From a bacterium (GTDB lineage Bacteria; SAR324; XYD2-FULL-50-16): a DNA stretch of 64,000 bases. The notes under the pieces were generated by a model that worked only from the letters and a program-made list of their open reading frames with translations, had not been told where the DNA came from and did not search any database. Position 1 is the first letter of the stretch. Every line of letters begins with the position of its first letter. Location of the stretch: the NCBI GenBank assembly GCA_018829445.1, contig JAHJTV010000063.1, forward strand, positions 124,001-188,000, read 5' to 3'. This document shows positions 1 through 10,366 of the stretch, piece after piece. The translations under genes and the position numbers were made by a program.

Positions 1-1
1 T

Positions 2-199
2 GTGAAAAACGAATATCAAAAGTCTTTATTGATCGAAATCCTTAAGCAAGCGCCATTGACTGTGCCGGAAATGGCGGAGCAAACCGGGATGCCGCTTTAC
101 ACTGTTTCTCAATGCCTGAATGATCTGGAGATCAATGGCTTGGCTGAATTTAAAGAATACGACGGCAGGAATCCAAGGTTTATGAGTCTGGTGACTTAA
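2..199 (+). CDS. small winged-helix DNA-binding-like protein (may be 5'-truncated by the window edge)
   Basis: 65 aa ORF with GTG at base 2; helix-turn-helix-like pattern LTVPEMAEQTGMPLYTVSQCLNDLEINGLAEF; co-directional with hdrA. Confidence 0.55.
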   Translation: MKNEYQKSLLIEILKQAPLTVPEMAEQTGMPLYTVSQCLNDLEINGLAEFKEYDGRNPRFMSLVT

Positions 200-290
200 T
201 GAACCATCGGATTCTCGTTCTTGCAAATATGGCAGGACTTTTCAATAAAGAAAATTAATACAAAAAAGCTAAAAAATTAAAAGGAAAAAG

Positions 291-3200
291 ATGACAAAAA
301 CGAAACCCGCAAGCAAAAAAGGTAGCGTTATGGTTGTCGGTGCCGGGGTTGCCGGGATACAAGCGTCTTTAGATCTTGCTGCTTCCGGTTACTATGTCCA
401 TCTGGTTGACAAATCGCCCAGTATTGGGGGTTTAATGGCTCAATTGGACAAAACCTTCCCCACAAACGATTGTGCCATGTGCATTTTATCACCTTTCTTA
501 GTGGAAGTGGGCCGCCATATCAATATTAATATTATACCCAACAGTGAAGTGGAATCACTGGAGGGTGAACCGGGTTGCTTTACCGCCCATTTAAGTAATA
601 CGCCCAGGTTTATTGATCCGGTTAAATGTACCGGATGCGGTCAGTGTCGTATGGCCTGTCCGGTAACGGCTGTCAATGAATTTGATTGTGGCTTGGATGA
701 ACGTCGAGCCAGCTACATAAAATACCCCCAGGCCGTACCATTAGCCTATCAGATTGATCGTAACATCTGTATCGGATGCGGCATGTGTGAAAAGGTGTGT
801 CTTGCAAAGGCAGTAAAATTTGATGATAAACCGCTAAACATCACTCTGGAGGTTGGGGCCGTAATTCTGGCACCGGGAAACGAGACTTTTGACCCGGCAG
901 GTCTGGACAGCTATCACTATACTGATCATCCCAATGTCGTTACCAGTATTGAGTTCGAAAGGATTCTGAGTGCTTCCGGTCCTTATAAGGGTCATCTGAT
1001 GAGACCTTCAGATCGAAAGGAACCAGCTAAAATCGCCTGGTTGCAATGTATCGGCTCCAGGGATATTAATCGTTGTGATAACTCTTATTGCTCTTCGGTT
1101 TGCTGTATGTATTCCATCAAGGAAGCAGTTATTGCTATGGAGCATGCCCACAATAGTCTGGATACAGCCATTTTTTATATGGATATGAGGACGCATGGAA
1201 AAGAGTTTGAACAGACATATAAAAAAGCAAAGGATCAACACGGCGTACGTTTTGTTCGCTCACGTATCCATTCCGTCGATCCCATCGAGAATGGCGACTT
1301 GCGCATTTCTTATTTGAATAGTGAGGGGCAGGTTGATCAGGAGATTTTTGATATGGTGATTCTATCTGTCGGATTCCAGGTAGATCAAAACGTCATAAAA
1401 ATGGCCCAACGTCTGGGAGTTGAGCTGAATAGTCATCAATTTGCTCGAACCAACTCATTTGATCCGGTAAGCACATCCAAACCGGGAATATATGTATGTG
1501 GAACCTTTCAGGGACCGAAAGACATCCCTCAATCGGTTGTGGAAGCTTCAGCAGCAGCCGGTGCATCAGGTATCCTGCTGGGGGATTCTCGCTGGCAAGA
1601 AACCAAGACCGTTGAAATACCCCCGGAATTGAATGTGATAGGTGAAAGACCGAATATCGGCGTATTTTTATGTCAATGCGGGATTAATATCGGCGGAGTG
1701 GTTAATATTCCGGAAGTCCGTGAATATGCTAAATCCCTCCCTTATGTTGTTCATGTTGAAGATAATCTTTATACCTGCTCCCAGGATACCCAGGTTAATA
1801 TCTCCCAAGTGATTAAAGAGAAAGGGATAAACCGTGTAATTGTTGCAGCTTGTACTCCAAAAACCCATGAACCTATGTTCCAGGAGACTTTGGTGGCCTC
1901 CGGGTTGAATAAATATCTGTTTGAGATGTGCAACATCCGTAATCAAAACTCCTGGGTTCATATGAATGACCCGCAAAAAGCAACTGAAAAAGCCAAAGAT
2001 CTGGTTCGAATGGCAGTTGCCAAAGCAGGATTGTTGGAACCGCTTTCAGAAAAAGAACTTCTGCTTAATAAAAACACCCTGGTTGTTGGCGGAGGGATAT
2101 CGGGCCTGGTAGCGGCAAAAACTCTTGCCAATCAGAATTATGAAGTCTGCCTGGTGGAACAGAATGAAAAACTGGGTGGACAGGCATTGAGCCTGAATCA
2201 CACCTGGCGGAATGAAAACATTAGCACTTACCTGGAAGAGTTGATCGAAGAAGTAATCCATCATCCAAAAATTCAGGTGCATACCACCTCAAAATTGGGT
2301 AATGTGGATGGTTTTGTCGGAAGCTTCAAAACGGATATCCAGGGCGAAAATGGAAGCACTTCCAATTATGAACACGGTGCCACAATCATCGCAACCGGGG
2401 CTTCTGAATATAAACCCAGTGAATATCTTTATGGAGAAGATGAGCGGGTTATGACTCTCCTGGAACTTTCCCGTAAAACACGAGATTCTCCCGATTTGGC
2501 AAAAGAGATCGGTTCGGTTGTATTTATTCAGTGTGTCGGTTCAAGGGAAAAAGAAAGACCTTATTGCAGCCGAGTCTGCTGCACTCACACGGTGAAGAGT
2601 GCTTTGAATTTTAAAAAACAGAATCCCAAACTTTCAGTTTATGTTTTGAATCGGGATATTCGGACATATGGTGAGCGGGAGGATTTATATTCAGAAGCCC
2701 GAGAAGCCGGTGTTATTTTCGTAAAATATGACCTGGAATCAAAACCGCAGGTTGTAGTCAATGGTGACTCTCTTATGGTGACCATTTTCGATAATATCCT
2801 GAATCGGTATTTAAGCATAACAACCGATCTTTTGGTTTTAGCAACAGCGATTGTTGCACCCAATAATGATCAATTAGCTCAGTTCTTTAAAATACCGATT
2901 AACGAAGACGGTTTTTTTGTCGAGGCACATGTTAAATTGCGTCCCGTGGATTTTCCAACCGACGGTGTATTTCTTTGTGGTATGGCTCATTATCCCAAGT
3001 CGGTTGATGAAAGTATTGCACAGGCAATGGCAGCAGCTTCCAGGGTTACCGGTCTTCTTTCGGCAGATAAAATATATTCCAGTGGGGTTGTCGCTAGTAT
3101 TAATCCGGTGAATTGCAGTGGTTGTGGGATTTGCGTCTCTATCTGCCCCTATTCAGCTCCTTTCAAAATTGAAGAGGGTCGATTTGTCGGCAAGGCGGAA

Positions 3201-3317
3201 ATAAACTCGATTTTGTGCAAAGGATGCGGATTATGTGCGGCTGCCTGCCGGTCAGGAGCAGCAAATCTGCGAGGATTTGAACAGGCCCAGGTGATGGCCA
3301 TGTTGGACGAAATCTAA
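291..3317 (+). CDS. hdrA: HdrA-like FAD/4Fe-4S protein (CoB-CoM heterodisulfide reductase subunit A family, long ~1000 aa form)
   Basis: Two FAD-binding GxGxxG motifs (VVGAGVAGIQAS, VVGGGISGLVAA); ferredoxin clusters CTGCGQCRMACP, CIGCGMCEKVC, CSGCGICVSICP, CKGCGLCAAAC; HdrA-type Cys region CQCGINIGG. Confidence 0.9.
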   Translation: MTKTKPASKKGSVMVVGAGVAGIQASLDLAASGYYVHLVDKSPSIGGLMAQLDKTFPTNDCAMCILSPFLVEVGRHININIIPNSEVESLEGEPGCFTAHLSNTPRFIDPVKCTGCGQCRMACPVTAVNEFDCGLDERRASYIKYPQAVPLAYQIDRNICIGCGMCEKVCLAKAVKFDDKPLNITLEVGAVILAPGNETFDPAGLDSYHYTDHPNVVTSIEFERILSASGPYKGHLMRPSDRKEPAKIAWLQCIGSRDINRCDNSYCSSVCCMYSIKEAVIAMEHAHNSLDTAIFYMDMRTHGKEFEQTYKKAKDQHGVRFVRSRIHSVDPIENGDLRISYLNSEGQVDQEIFDMVILSVGFQVDQNVIKMAQRLGVELNSHQFARTNSFDPVSTSKPGIYVCGTFQGPKDIPQSVVEASAAAGASGILLGDSRWQETKTVEIPPELNVIGERPNIGVFLCQCGINIGGVVNIPEVREYAKSLPYVVHVEDNLYTCSQDTQVNISQVIKEKGINRVIVAACTPKTHEPMFQETLVASGLNKYLFEMCNIRNQNSWVHMNDPQKATEKAKDLVRMAVAKAGLLEPLSEKELLLNKNTLVVGGGISGLVAAKTLANQNYEVCLVEQNEKLGGQALSLNHTWRNENISTYLEELIEEVIHHPKIQVHTTSKLGNVDGFVGSFKTDIQGENGSTSNYEHGATIIATGASEYKPSEYLYGEDERVMTLLELSRKTRDSPDLAKEIGSVVFIQCVGSREKERPYCSRVCCTHTVKSALNFKKQNPKLSVYVLNRDIRTYGEREDLYSEAREAGVIFVKYDLESKPQVVVNGDSLMVTIFDNILNRYLSITTDLLVLATAIVAPNNDQLAQFFKIPINEDGFFVEAHVKLRPVDFPTDGVFLCGMAHYPKSVDESIAQAMAAASRVTGLLSADKIYSSGVVASINPVNCSGCGICVSICPYSAPFKIEEGRFVGKAEINSILCKGCGLCAAACRSGAANLRGFEQAQVMAMLDEI

Positions 3318-3334
3318 AACTTAAACCCCTAATA

Positions 3335-3361
3335 TTTGGCACTTCTTGTAAGAGTGCCAAA
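3335..3361 (+). other. intergenic inverted repeat (stem-loop) between hdrA and mvhD-like gene
   Basis: tttggcact / agtgccaaa, perfect 9-bp arms with 9-nt loop. Confidence 0.6.
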
Positions 3362-3425
3362 GAGTTAAAAGTTGGGGAAAAGAGATCTTTATCAATAAAT
3401 ATAGTGCATCAAAAGAGGAGAAAAC

Positions 3426-3857
3426 ATGGATAACTGGGAACCCAAGATTACAACATTTTTATGCAATTGGTGTTCTTATGGTGCGGCAGATTTGGCTGGG
3501 GTAAGTCGTTTTCAATACCCGCCTTATTTCAGAGTTGTAAGGTTACCCTGCTCCGGCAGGGTTAGTCCGAAATTTATTCTGCAAGCATTGAGAAATGGTT
3601 CGGATGGAGTCTGGGTATCCGGATGTCATCCTGGGGATTGTCATTATCTGGAAGGAAATTATTATGCGCGAAGACGTTTCACTTTGCTTAAAGAATTGCT
3701 TGAATATATGGGGCTTGAATCGGGAAGGCTCCATTTTTCCTGGATCTCCTCTGCAGAAGGAGTAAAGTTTGCCGAGGTAGCGCGGGAGGTGGCAGCAGCT
3801 GTTAAAAAACTGGGGCCAGCCAACTATTTTGTTAAAAAGCAGTCAATGGCCGGTTAG
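3426..3857 (+). CDS. mvhD: MvhD/FlpD-type hydrogenase iron-sulfur subunit
   Basis: 143 aa; FLCNWCSYGAADLAG, LPCSGRV and GCHPGDCHY motifs typical of the MvhD family; adjacent to hdrA. Confidence 0.88.
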   Translation: MDNWEPKITTFLCNWCSYGAADLAGVSRFQYPPYFRVVRLPCSGRVSPKFILQALRNGSDGVWVSGCHPGDCHYLEGNYYARRRFTLLKELLEYMGLESGRLHFSWISSAEGVKFAEVAREVAAAVKKLGPANYFVKKQSMAG

Positions 3858-3922
3858 CAGATCGGCCGGAAAATATGTCCCTTGATTAATCATTTCGATA
3901 AACAACGGGACATACTCCTTTA

Positions 3923-5878
3923 TTAACGAGATTTTCTTCGTTTGTATACTCTTACCGGGATATAGATAATCAAGAATAAAATCAGTAACAAAAGCACGAT
4001 AACCCCAAAGGTGATCCAGGTGACGTAGCTTCCTCCCCACAACAGGTTAATCGGGTTGATGCTGGGGGCGATAATCTGCCTTCCTTCTGCTGTTTTATAA
4101 CGGGCGGGGATCTCCGGGATGCCGTTACCATCTATATCATCGAAAGTCTGTACGTAGTTCATTAGCGCACTCCAGTCTTTCACCTCCTGAATCCCCGGCT
4201 TGTTCCTGTCACCATCCACTCTGACGGTTTCCAGATCGCTGATCGGATTACCCTGTTTATCCTTTGGAACAATCACCAATATATTATTAGTAAACCCACC
4301 GATAATCTTCAAAAAAGTGGCGTTGTAAATATTGCTGGTTACTTTGTATAGCTTCTTATTAGCAGTCGAAACATCAAGTTGTTCAAAGGAGCCATCGAGA
4401 TTCTCAATAAAGACCTTGGTTACCCTGTCAAAGAACATTCTGTTGGGGTTGTACTCGATTTTGAGACCGGAAAACTGGAGAAAATAGTCGGATCCTTTTA
4501 AGGGATAGATGGTCGTTAGGATTTCAGAGGTCTTTTTGATCTCTTCCGCTTTGACATAAAATGAAACCAGGGGATAGCTCAGAGTTTCATCCATCCCAAC
4601 CCCCAGGGGAACAACTCTGAATAGGTCATTAACAATTACTTTGCCTGTTTGCCCTTTGAGAAGGTGGTCGCGGATGACTCCGTTGGATTGTACGGCAATC
4701 TGGACGCGTGAAGAAGGATCGGCAGGATCGTATTCAGCTTGGTCGGTTGCCCATCTCAAGGCATCGGTAATCAAATTACCCAGGTTGGTTTCCGCTTCAG
4801 TAATTTTGAGATCAAATTCGGTTTCAACCAGAACCTGGTCAAACTTCAGGTTTAGATCTTTCAGTACCTCCCGGTTTACCAACCCAATGGAATCATTAAT
4901 TTTATCATTAATAGCGGTATCACCTTTGATGGAGTCATCTATTTCCCTTAAAGAATAGTTTTTTACCCTGACCTTGCCGGATTCCAGTTCAACGTCTAGA
5001 ACTCCCAGGTTGTAACCATAAGCGCCGGTTTGAACAATGATGGTGTCGTTGGCCACGATAGGCTCTTCCAATTGTGTATGAGTGTGGCCGCTGATGATAA
5101 TGTCGATTCCAGGGACTTCCTTTGCCAGAATGACATCTTCCGACTTCTCAATTTCTGAGGAGAGCCCGCTATGTGAAAGGCAGATAACAACATCGACCTT
5201 TTCCACCTCTTTCAATTGCTGCACCATTCGCTTTGAAGAGATTAAAATATCATCAAATTTGACCGGTGAGGCAAAGGGAGCTACTTCAGCAGCATCAGCA
5301 CCGACCAGCCCGAAGATACCAAATTTGATTCCCTGCTTTTCCAGGACTGTATAGGGTTTTACGTATCCTTTATTGTAAACCTCTTCCAGCGTATCATCCC
5401 TGTCATCCTCTTGATTGAACAATAAATTTGAGGCAACGATGGCCGGTACTTTTCCGTTTCTGTGAGCAGTGATCAAAATTCTTGCCAGCCCGTCAGGTCT
5501 GAGATCAAACTCATGATTTCCCAGGGTGATAGCATCAAAACCCATTTCACTCATCAATGTCAATTCCAGAGCATGTTCGCGGCAAACCATGTGAAAGAGA
5601 GATCCCATTAAAAAATCACCTGCATCCAGGATCAAAACCGGATTGTCCCGGTTGTTTTGTTCATCTTTTATGGCTGTTGCAAGCCTGGCCCAGCCGCCCC
5701 TGGTTAAGTCATTGTTTGTTTCAAGAGGTGTATAATCGATATTTGGGGAAAATCCCAACAGATGAGAATGCAGATCATTAGTATGAAGAATAGTAAAAGA
5801 TTTTCCGGCCGCAAATGTTGATATTGAGGTTAATAAAAAAACCAACAGGTATATCAATAGCTTCACATTGTATTTCAT
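3923..5878 (-). CDS. 5'-nucleotidase/UshA-family metallophosphatase with signal peptide and C-terminal transmembrane segment
   Basis: Metallophosphatase motifs ILHTNDLHSHL, DAGDFLMGS, GNHEFD, SGHTHTQ; C-terminal YVTWITFGVIVLLLLILFLIIYIPVRVYKRRKSR. Confidence 0.88.
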   Translation of the reverse strand: MKYNVKLLIYLLVFLLTSISTFAAGKSFTILHTNDLHSHLLGFSPNIDYTPLETNNDLTRGGWARLATAIKDEQNNRDNPVLILDAGDFLMGSLFHMVCREHALELTLMSEMGFDAITLGNHEFDLRPDGLARILITAHRNGKVPAIVASNLLFNQEDDRDDTLEEVYNKGYVKPYTVLEKQGIKFGIFGLVGADAAEVAPFASPVKFDDILISSKRMVQQLKEVEKVDVVICLSHSGLSSEIEKSEDVILAKEVPGIDIIISGHTHTQLEEPIVANDTIIVQTGAYGYNLGVLDVELESGKVRVKNYSLREIDDSIKGDTAINDKINDSIGLVNREVLKDLNLKFDQVLVETEFDLKITEAETNLGNLITDALRWATDQAEYDPADPSSRVQIAVQSNGVIRDHLLKGQTGKVIVNDLFRVVPLGVGMDETLSYPLVSFYVKAEEIKKTSEILTTIYPLKGSDYFLQFSGLKIEYNPNRMFFDRVTKVFIENLDGSFEQLDVSTANKKLYKVTSNIYNATFLKIIGGFTNNILVIVPKDKQGNPISDLETVRVDGDRNKPGIQEVKDWSALMNYVQTFDDIDGNGIPEIPARYKTAEGRQIIAPSINPINLLWGGSYVTWITFGVIVLLLLILFLIIYIPVRVYKRRKSR

Positions 5879-6100
5879 TGGTATCCTTTCTTAAATTTTG
5901 TCTGTTCCTTTTGAGCGTTTTAATATTATTTTTCAGCTTTTTTTATTGAATTGCAGGATGGGCAAGTCTTTCCGCCCATGTGGGCGAATTATTGGGACAT
6001 TGAGTCTCCCGGTGGTTAACGGGGGCGTTCTGTTTCCATTGTAAAACAAAGAAGAAAATACTAAATCTCAGCACCTATGTAAAGCAAAAGCATAGCTCTA

Positions 6101-6955
6101 TTATTGCCACCAGGGGATAGCCCCATTGTCTCGTTTGCTGAAATACAAGCCGATGAGAACAAAGCTCATGGCGCAGACGGCAATGCAAAGACCGGGTGGG
6201 AGATACCAGAACCACATGCCATTGGCAAAACCCCCGCGTTTGAAGGCATAGTGCATCATGGTACCCCAGCTGACTTTTGTCGGATCTCCCAGACCCAGAA
6301 AACTCAGGGAAGCCTCGCTCAGCATAGCTCCGGCCACCGAGACCACAAACTTTGCTGATATAATCTCCATTACATTGGGAAGGATGTGTCTGGAAAGGAT
6401 GCGTGTTACAGGAATGTCCAGAGCTATCATGGCGTCGATAAAAGGCAGTTCGCGCAGCTTCAGCGTTTTTGCCCGGACAGCCCGGGCCGTCGAACACCAC
6501 CCCAGCAGGACAATCACAAATACAATATTCCAGATACTGGCTCCCAAGTAGGAAGCGAGAATAATCATCAACGGTAGAGCCGGAATCAGAAGAAAAAGGT
6601 CAATGGCTCCGGTTACCATTTCACCCATGATCCCTCTGAAATAGCCTGAAACAATACCGATCAGGCTACCAATAAAAGCAGAGATTGAGGCTGCTACCAA
6701 GCCGATGATCAACGAAACCCTGCTGGAATGCAATAATTCGGAAAAAATATCATACCCCATGTCATTGGTACCGAGTGGGTGTTGCCAGGAAGGTGATAAA
6801 AAGGGGAAAAAGCTTGTATCGAGGGCATGGGGAGATAACCATGGCGCCAGAACCGATATCAGGCAGAAGATAAAAAGACATAGGAACCCACATGCTCCAA
6901 ATATTGTTTCGACGGATCTTATCTTAAAATGTTCTGGCTGCTTCATCTTTTTCAT
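6101..6955 (-). CDS. peptide/nickel/opine ABC transporter permease (DppC/NikC-like)
   Basis: Multi-TM protein with permease pattern and DppC-type HPLGTNDMGYDIFSELLHSSRVSL; overlaps upstream permease by 4 bp. Confidence 0.85.
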   Translation of the reverse strand: MKKMKQPEHFKIRSVETIFGACGFLCLFIFCLISVLAPWLSPHALDTSFFPFLSPSWQHPLGTNDMGYDIFSELLHSSRVSLIIGLVAASISAFIGSLIGIVSGYFRGIMGEMVTGAIDLFLLIPALPLMIILASYLGASIWNIVFVIVLLGWCSTARAVRAKTLKLRELPFIDAMIALDIPVTRILSRHILPNVMEIISAKFVVSVAGAMLSEASLSFLGLGDPTKVSWGTMMHYAFKRGGFANGMWFWYLPPGLCIAVCAMSFVLIGLYFSKRDNGAIPWWQ

Positions 6956-7917
6956 GCCCGAACCCTGGGATCTAATATCCCATAAATGAAGTCAACCAGG
7001 GTGTTTAATCCCAGGACAATAACGGTTAAAACAAGAAAACATCCCTGCAGAACCGGATAATCCCTGTTTATTGCCGCCTCATAGATCAATATGCCCATAC
7101 CATTAATTGAGAACACAATCTCAACAAGCAATGCTCCTGATACCATAAAAGCGAGATGCAGGGCAATCAGACTCAAAAGGGGCAGACTGGCATTCTTTAG
7201 AATATGAACCAACCAGATTGCCCTGGTGCTGATTCCCTTGGCACGGGCATAGAGAACATAGTCTTGCTGTTTCTCTTCAATGACACTGTTGCGGGTGACC
7301 ATAAATTTTACCGCAGCAGATGAGATTGAAAGAATGGCAACTGGGAGAACCAGATGCAAGAGAACGTCACCCGGACAGGATAACAGATCCCCGGTACAGC
7401 TGGGGGATTTTAGTCCACCTAAGGGAAAGAGATTGTATCGAAAACTGAAGAGATCCAGTCCGACCATCGCTAGCAGGAATGTCGGCATTGCATAAACGGC
7501 CAAAAATGCTAGCGTGATCAGAACATCAATGGCAGCGCCGGAAAACCTCCCTGACACCATTCCCATGATCACAGCTAGCAACGATGAAATAAGTACCGAT
7601 GGGAACAGCAGCAATAGGGTTCGAGTCAGATGGTCAATAATTAGGAGTGCTACTGGTCTGTGATGATGGTAGGAATATCCCAGATCCCAGTGAAGCAGCT
7701 TGGTGAGATATTCCCTGTATTGTGCCAACAGTGTTGCATTAAGGCCGTACTCTTCCTCTAACTCCCGGTATTCTTTCTGGCTTAGTCCTACTACATCGGG
7801 GCCTAATATGGTGAAAAGAGGATTACCCGGCATTATTCGGGGAATCAGAAAATTCAAAGATAGGATAAACAACAGGCTGATTGCCAACCTGGAAAACTTA
7901 AGCAGAAAAAACGTCAT
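6952..7917 (-). CDS. peptide/nickel/opine ABC transporter permease (DppB/NikB-like)
   Basis: Multi-TM; DppB-type N-terminus and VLYARAKGISTRAIWLVHILKNASLPLL EAA-like loop. Confidence 0.85.
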   Translation of the reverse strand: MTFFLLKFSRLAISLLFILSLNFLIPRIMPGNPLFTILGPDVVGLSQKEYRELEEEYGLNATLLAQYREYLTKLLHWDLGYSYHHHRPVALLIIDHLTRTLLLLFPSVLISSLLAVIMGMVSGRFSGAAIDVLITLAFLAVYAMPTFLLAMVGLDLFSFRYNLFPLGGLKSPSCTGDLLSCPGDVLLHLVLPVAILSISSAAVKFMVTRNSVIEEKQQDYVLYARAKGISTRAIWLVHILKNASLPLLSLIALHLAFMVSGALLVEIVFSINGMGILIYEAAINRDYPVLQGCFLVLTVIVLGLNTLVDFIYGILDPRVRA

Positions 7918-8768
7918 TCTGCCCCATCCCCTTTTTTATTTATTTTCCACCAGATGACAGCAATGGTTCCCTGCTGATCATCTGAAATTTGTCCATTTTC
8001 GGCTTTGACTTTAAAGAAGGATTGAATCTTCTGTTCCACTTGTTTGCTATTTTTTCCGAAAACTCTGAAATAGTCCGTATAATGCAGAACCATTTCCTCA
8101 ATGGGGTAAGACGGTGTCCAATGATAGGGGTAAAACCTAATGTTAGGAAAGAAGCCTTCCAAATAGAGTAGGTTAAATGGAAACTGAATATCGAAGGCTC
8201 GACTTTTCAAGGGAGCTTCCATGATTTGCTGCCAGATCTGGCTGCGTAAAGTGGATTGGTAAGAACCGGCAAAACTGATCAGGCAACAGCTACAACGGGA
8301 CAAACGGTTCATCTTCATCAGAGAATCGTAATCTTTTATAGCTGGCGTATTGGCTCCCAACACAAGATCATATGTCTCTCCTTCTGCAAATGATAGCCAG
8401 CTTCCTTCAAATGTCTTTACTCTGTCGGCAACGCCGTATTCTTTTGATTCATTTTTCATAACTTCCAGCATTTGCCTGGCGGTATCAATACCGGTTACGG
8501 AAGCTGTTTTAGCAGCCAGAGGAATTGTATAGGTTCCGGGGCCACAACCGATATCCAGTATCCTGCTTGTCGTTGATATCACACCATCGGTCAGCAGTTG
8601 ATCAACGATGCCCTTGGAAAAGAAAAAATGTTGCCGGTTCTCGCGCCCGTATCGTTCGGCGTATTGATTCCAGAACGCTTCCCAGTTGTCAGGGCTTCTG
8701 TATCCCGGGGCCAGTGAGGATGTTTGCTGAGCCTTTGTCCATTCAGATTTCCAAAAATCAAGATCCAT
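7914..8768 (-). CDS. class I SAM-dependent methyltransferase embedded in the ABC transporter operon
   Basis: SAM motif ILDIGCGPGTYTIPLA, GIDTARQML; ORF track start 8798, ATG at 8766-8768 is more plausible; overlaps dppB-like gene by 4 bp. Confidence 0.85.
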   Translation of the reverse strand: MDLDFWKSEWTKAQQTSSLAPGYRSPDNWEAFWNQYAERYGRENRQHFFFSKGIVDQLLTDGVISTTSRILDIGCGPGTYTIPLAAKTASVTGIDTARQMLEVMKNESKEYGVADRVKTFEGSWLSFAEGETYDLVLGANTPAIKDYDSLMKMNRLSRCSCCLISFAGSYQSTLRSQIWQQIMEAPLKSRAFDIQFPFNLLYLEGFFPNIRFYPYHWTPSYPIEEMVLHYTDYFRVFGKNSKQVEQKIQSFFKVKAENGQISDDQQGTIAVIWWKINKKGDGAE

Positions 8769-8770
8769 GA

Positions 8771-10366
8771 TTAATCTCCTGTTGTCAGGTTGAACCATGT
8801 TTCCTCCCAGAGGAATCCGTACATGGGGTTTTCCACCCAGCCGGTGAAACGTTTGTGATAGGGTTGAATCATTTTATTCCAGTAAAGCGGTATCGCCGGT
8901 ACCATATCAGAGTAGTATAGTTGCAGCTCTGCCACCGCGTTTATATAAACATCACTTTCCAGAGTCCCATTCATGTGATCGACAATACTATGAAATTTTA
9001 GATCATCCAAAACTGACCACCCGATATTTCTTGAATCAAGATACCCGGTTCCACAGCCTGCCCACATCATCATTCCCCAGGGAGTTGTTCTGGAAAGTAG
9101 CATTGTGTGTGAACGCTCCTTGTCACTGATTTGTCGGAACAGGGTATTGTCAACCGCTTTTATCGAAAGTTTTACACCAACAGCGGCCAGGTAGTTTTTC
9201 AGCAGTTCCGCCAGTCTCAAGCTGCCTGCTGTATCTGTTCTGGCAATAATCTCAATTTCAACGGGTTGGCCATTTGCTTCCCTGATACCATCCTCATCCT
9301 GATCTATCAACCCAAGTTGTGTTAGCTCCTGACGGGCTTTTTCAGGCGAATAGGAAAAAGAATCTGTTTTGATGTAACCCAGTGATCCTTCAGGGATAAA
9401 TCCTTTGTTTGGAATTTCACCATTACTAGCGGCAAACAATTTCAGGATCTCTTCATAGTTGATGGCATAACTCAGGGCTTTTCTAAAATCCGGGTTACTA
9501 ACAAATGGCTTTTGTGTATTAAAGAACAGAACATTTGGGATTCCCGGGTTATTCATCAACCTGAGCTTGATATCCGGGTTGTGTTTAAGAGTATTGATAT
9601 AAACCGGGTCTGTGCCTGTAGCATAAAAATAGGGAAGATCTATTTCACCTTTGCGAAACGCCAGATTGAGAGTGTCAGGGTTTTTAAACAGACGGAATAC
9701 AATTTCGCGAACGTTCGGTTTTCCACGGTAGTATCTCTCAAAGGCTTCAAAGCGGATGACACCAGAGGCATTGTCATACTGCTTAAAAACGTAGGGACCA
9801 CTTCCGATTGCTGCCTTTAATCCTTGGAACTGCTTTGGATTTGCCACATCCTTAAAGATGTGTTCTGGAATCACCCTCAAAACCAGAAGATTAACCAGAA
9901 AACGGGGATTGGATTCAGAGAGATTTATTACGACTGTCCTGTCATTTATCTTTTCAACGTTCGACACCAATTTAAAGTGCCAGCGATATACCGGAATTTT
10001 TTCCAGCAGGTACTCCATACTAAATTTGACATCATCTGCTGTGACAGCAACACCATCATGCCAGATGAGTTTTGGCCTCAGGTGGAAAACCCATCTTTTG
10101 GCATCGGTGGTTTCCCAGGATTCGGCCATATCCTTGACTACAGCGCCTTTCTCAGCCAGTTGAACCAGGGACCGGTGGGTCAGCATGGCTCGCATGATAC
10201 CAAAATAGTAGTCATCGATATCGATATTGTTCATGGTCATGGTCGTCCCTACGGTTAACCGATCGATTTTATAATTTTCAGCAACGCTAATTTGAAACCA
10301 GGAAAGGAAAAGGAAAACAACAAAAATGGTGCAAGTTTTAATGGTTGTTGTTTTTAAAGCAGTCAT
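8771..10366 (-). CDS. ABC transporter substrate-binding protein, family 5 (peptide/nickel type)
   Basis: Signal peptide; SBP_bac_5-like KRWVFHLRPKLIWHDGVAVTADDVKFSMEYL and DFRKALSYAINYEEI. Confidence 0.88.
   Translation of the reverse strand: MTALKTTTIKTCTIFVVFLFLSWFQISVAENYKIDRLTVGTTMTMNNIDIDDYYFGIMRAMLTHRSLVQLAEKGAVVKDMAESWETTDAKRWVFHLRPKLIWHDGVAVTADDVKFSMEYLLEKIPVYRWHFKLVSNVEKINDRTVVINLSESNPRFLVNLLVLRVIPEHIFKDVANPKQFQGLKAAIGSGPYVFKQYDNASGVIRFEAFERYYRGKPNVREIVFRLFKNPDTLNLAFRKGEIDLPYFYATGTDPVYINTLKHNPDIKLRLMNNPGIPNVLFFNTQKPFVSNPDFRKALSYAINYEEILKLFAASNGEIPNKGFIPEGSLGYIKTDSFSYSPEKARQELTQLGLIDQDEDGIREANGQPVEIEIIARTDTAGSLRLAELLKNYLAAVGVKLSIKAVDNTLFRQISDKERSHTMLLSRTTPWGMMMWAGCGTGYLDSRNIGWSVLDDLKFHSIVDHMNGTLESDVYINAVAELQLYYSDMVPAIPLYWNKMIQPYHKRFTGWVENPMYGFLWEETWFNLTTGD

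Noticed and set aside
6075-6500. ORF of 141 aa on the minus strand
   Set aside because: Out-of-frame shadow of the DppC-like permease; the translation shows no family motifs.
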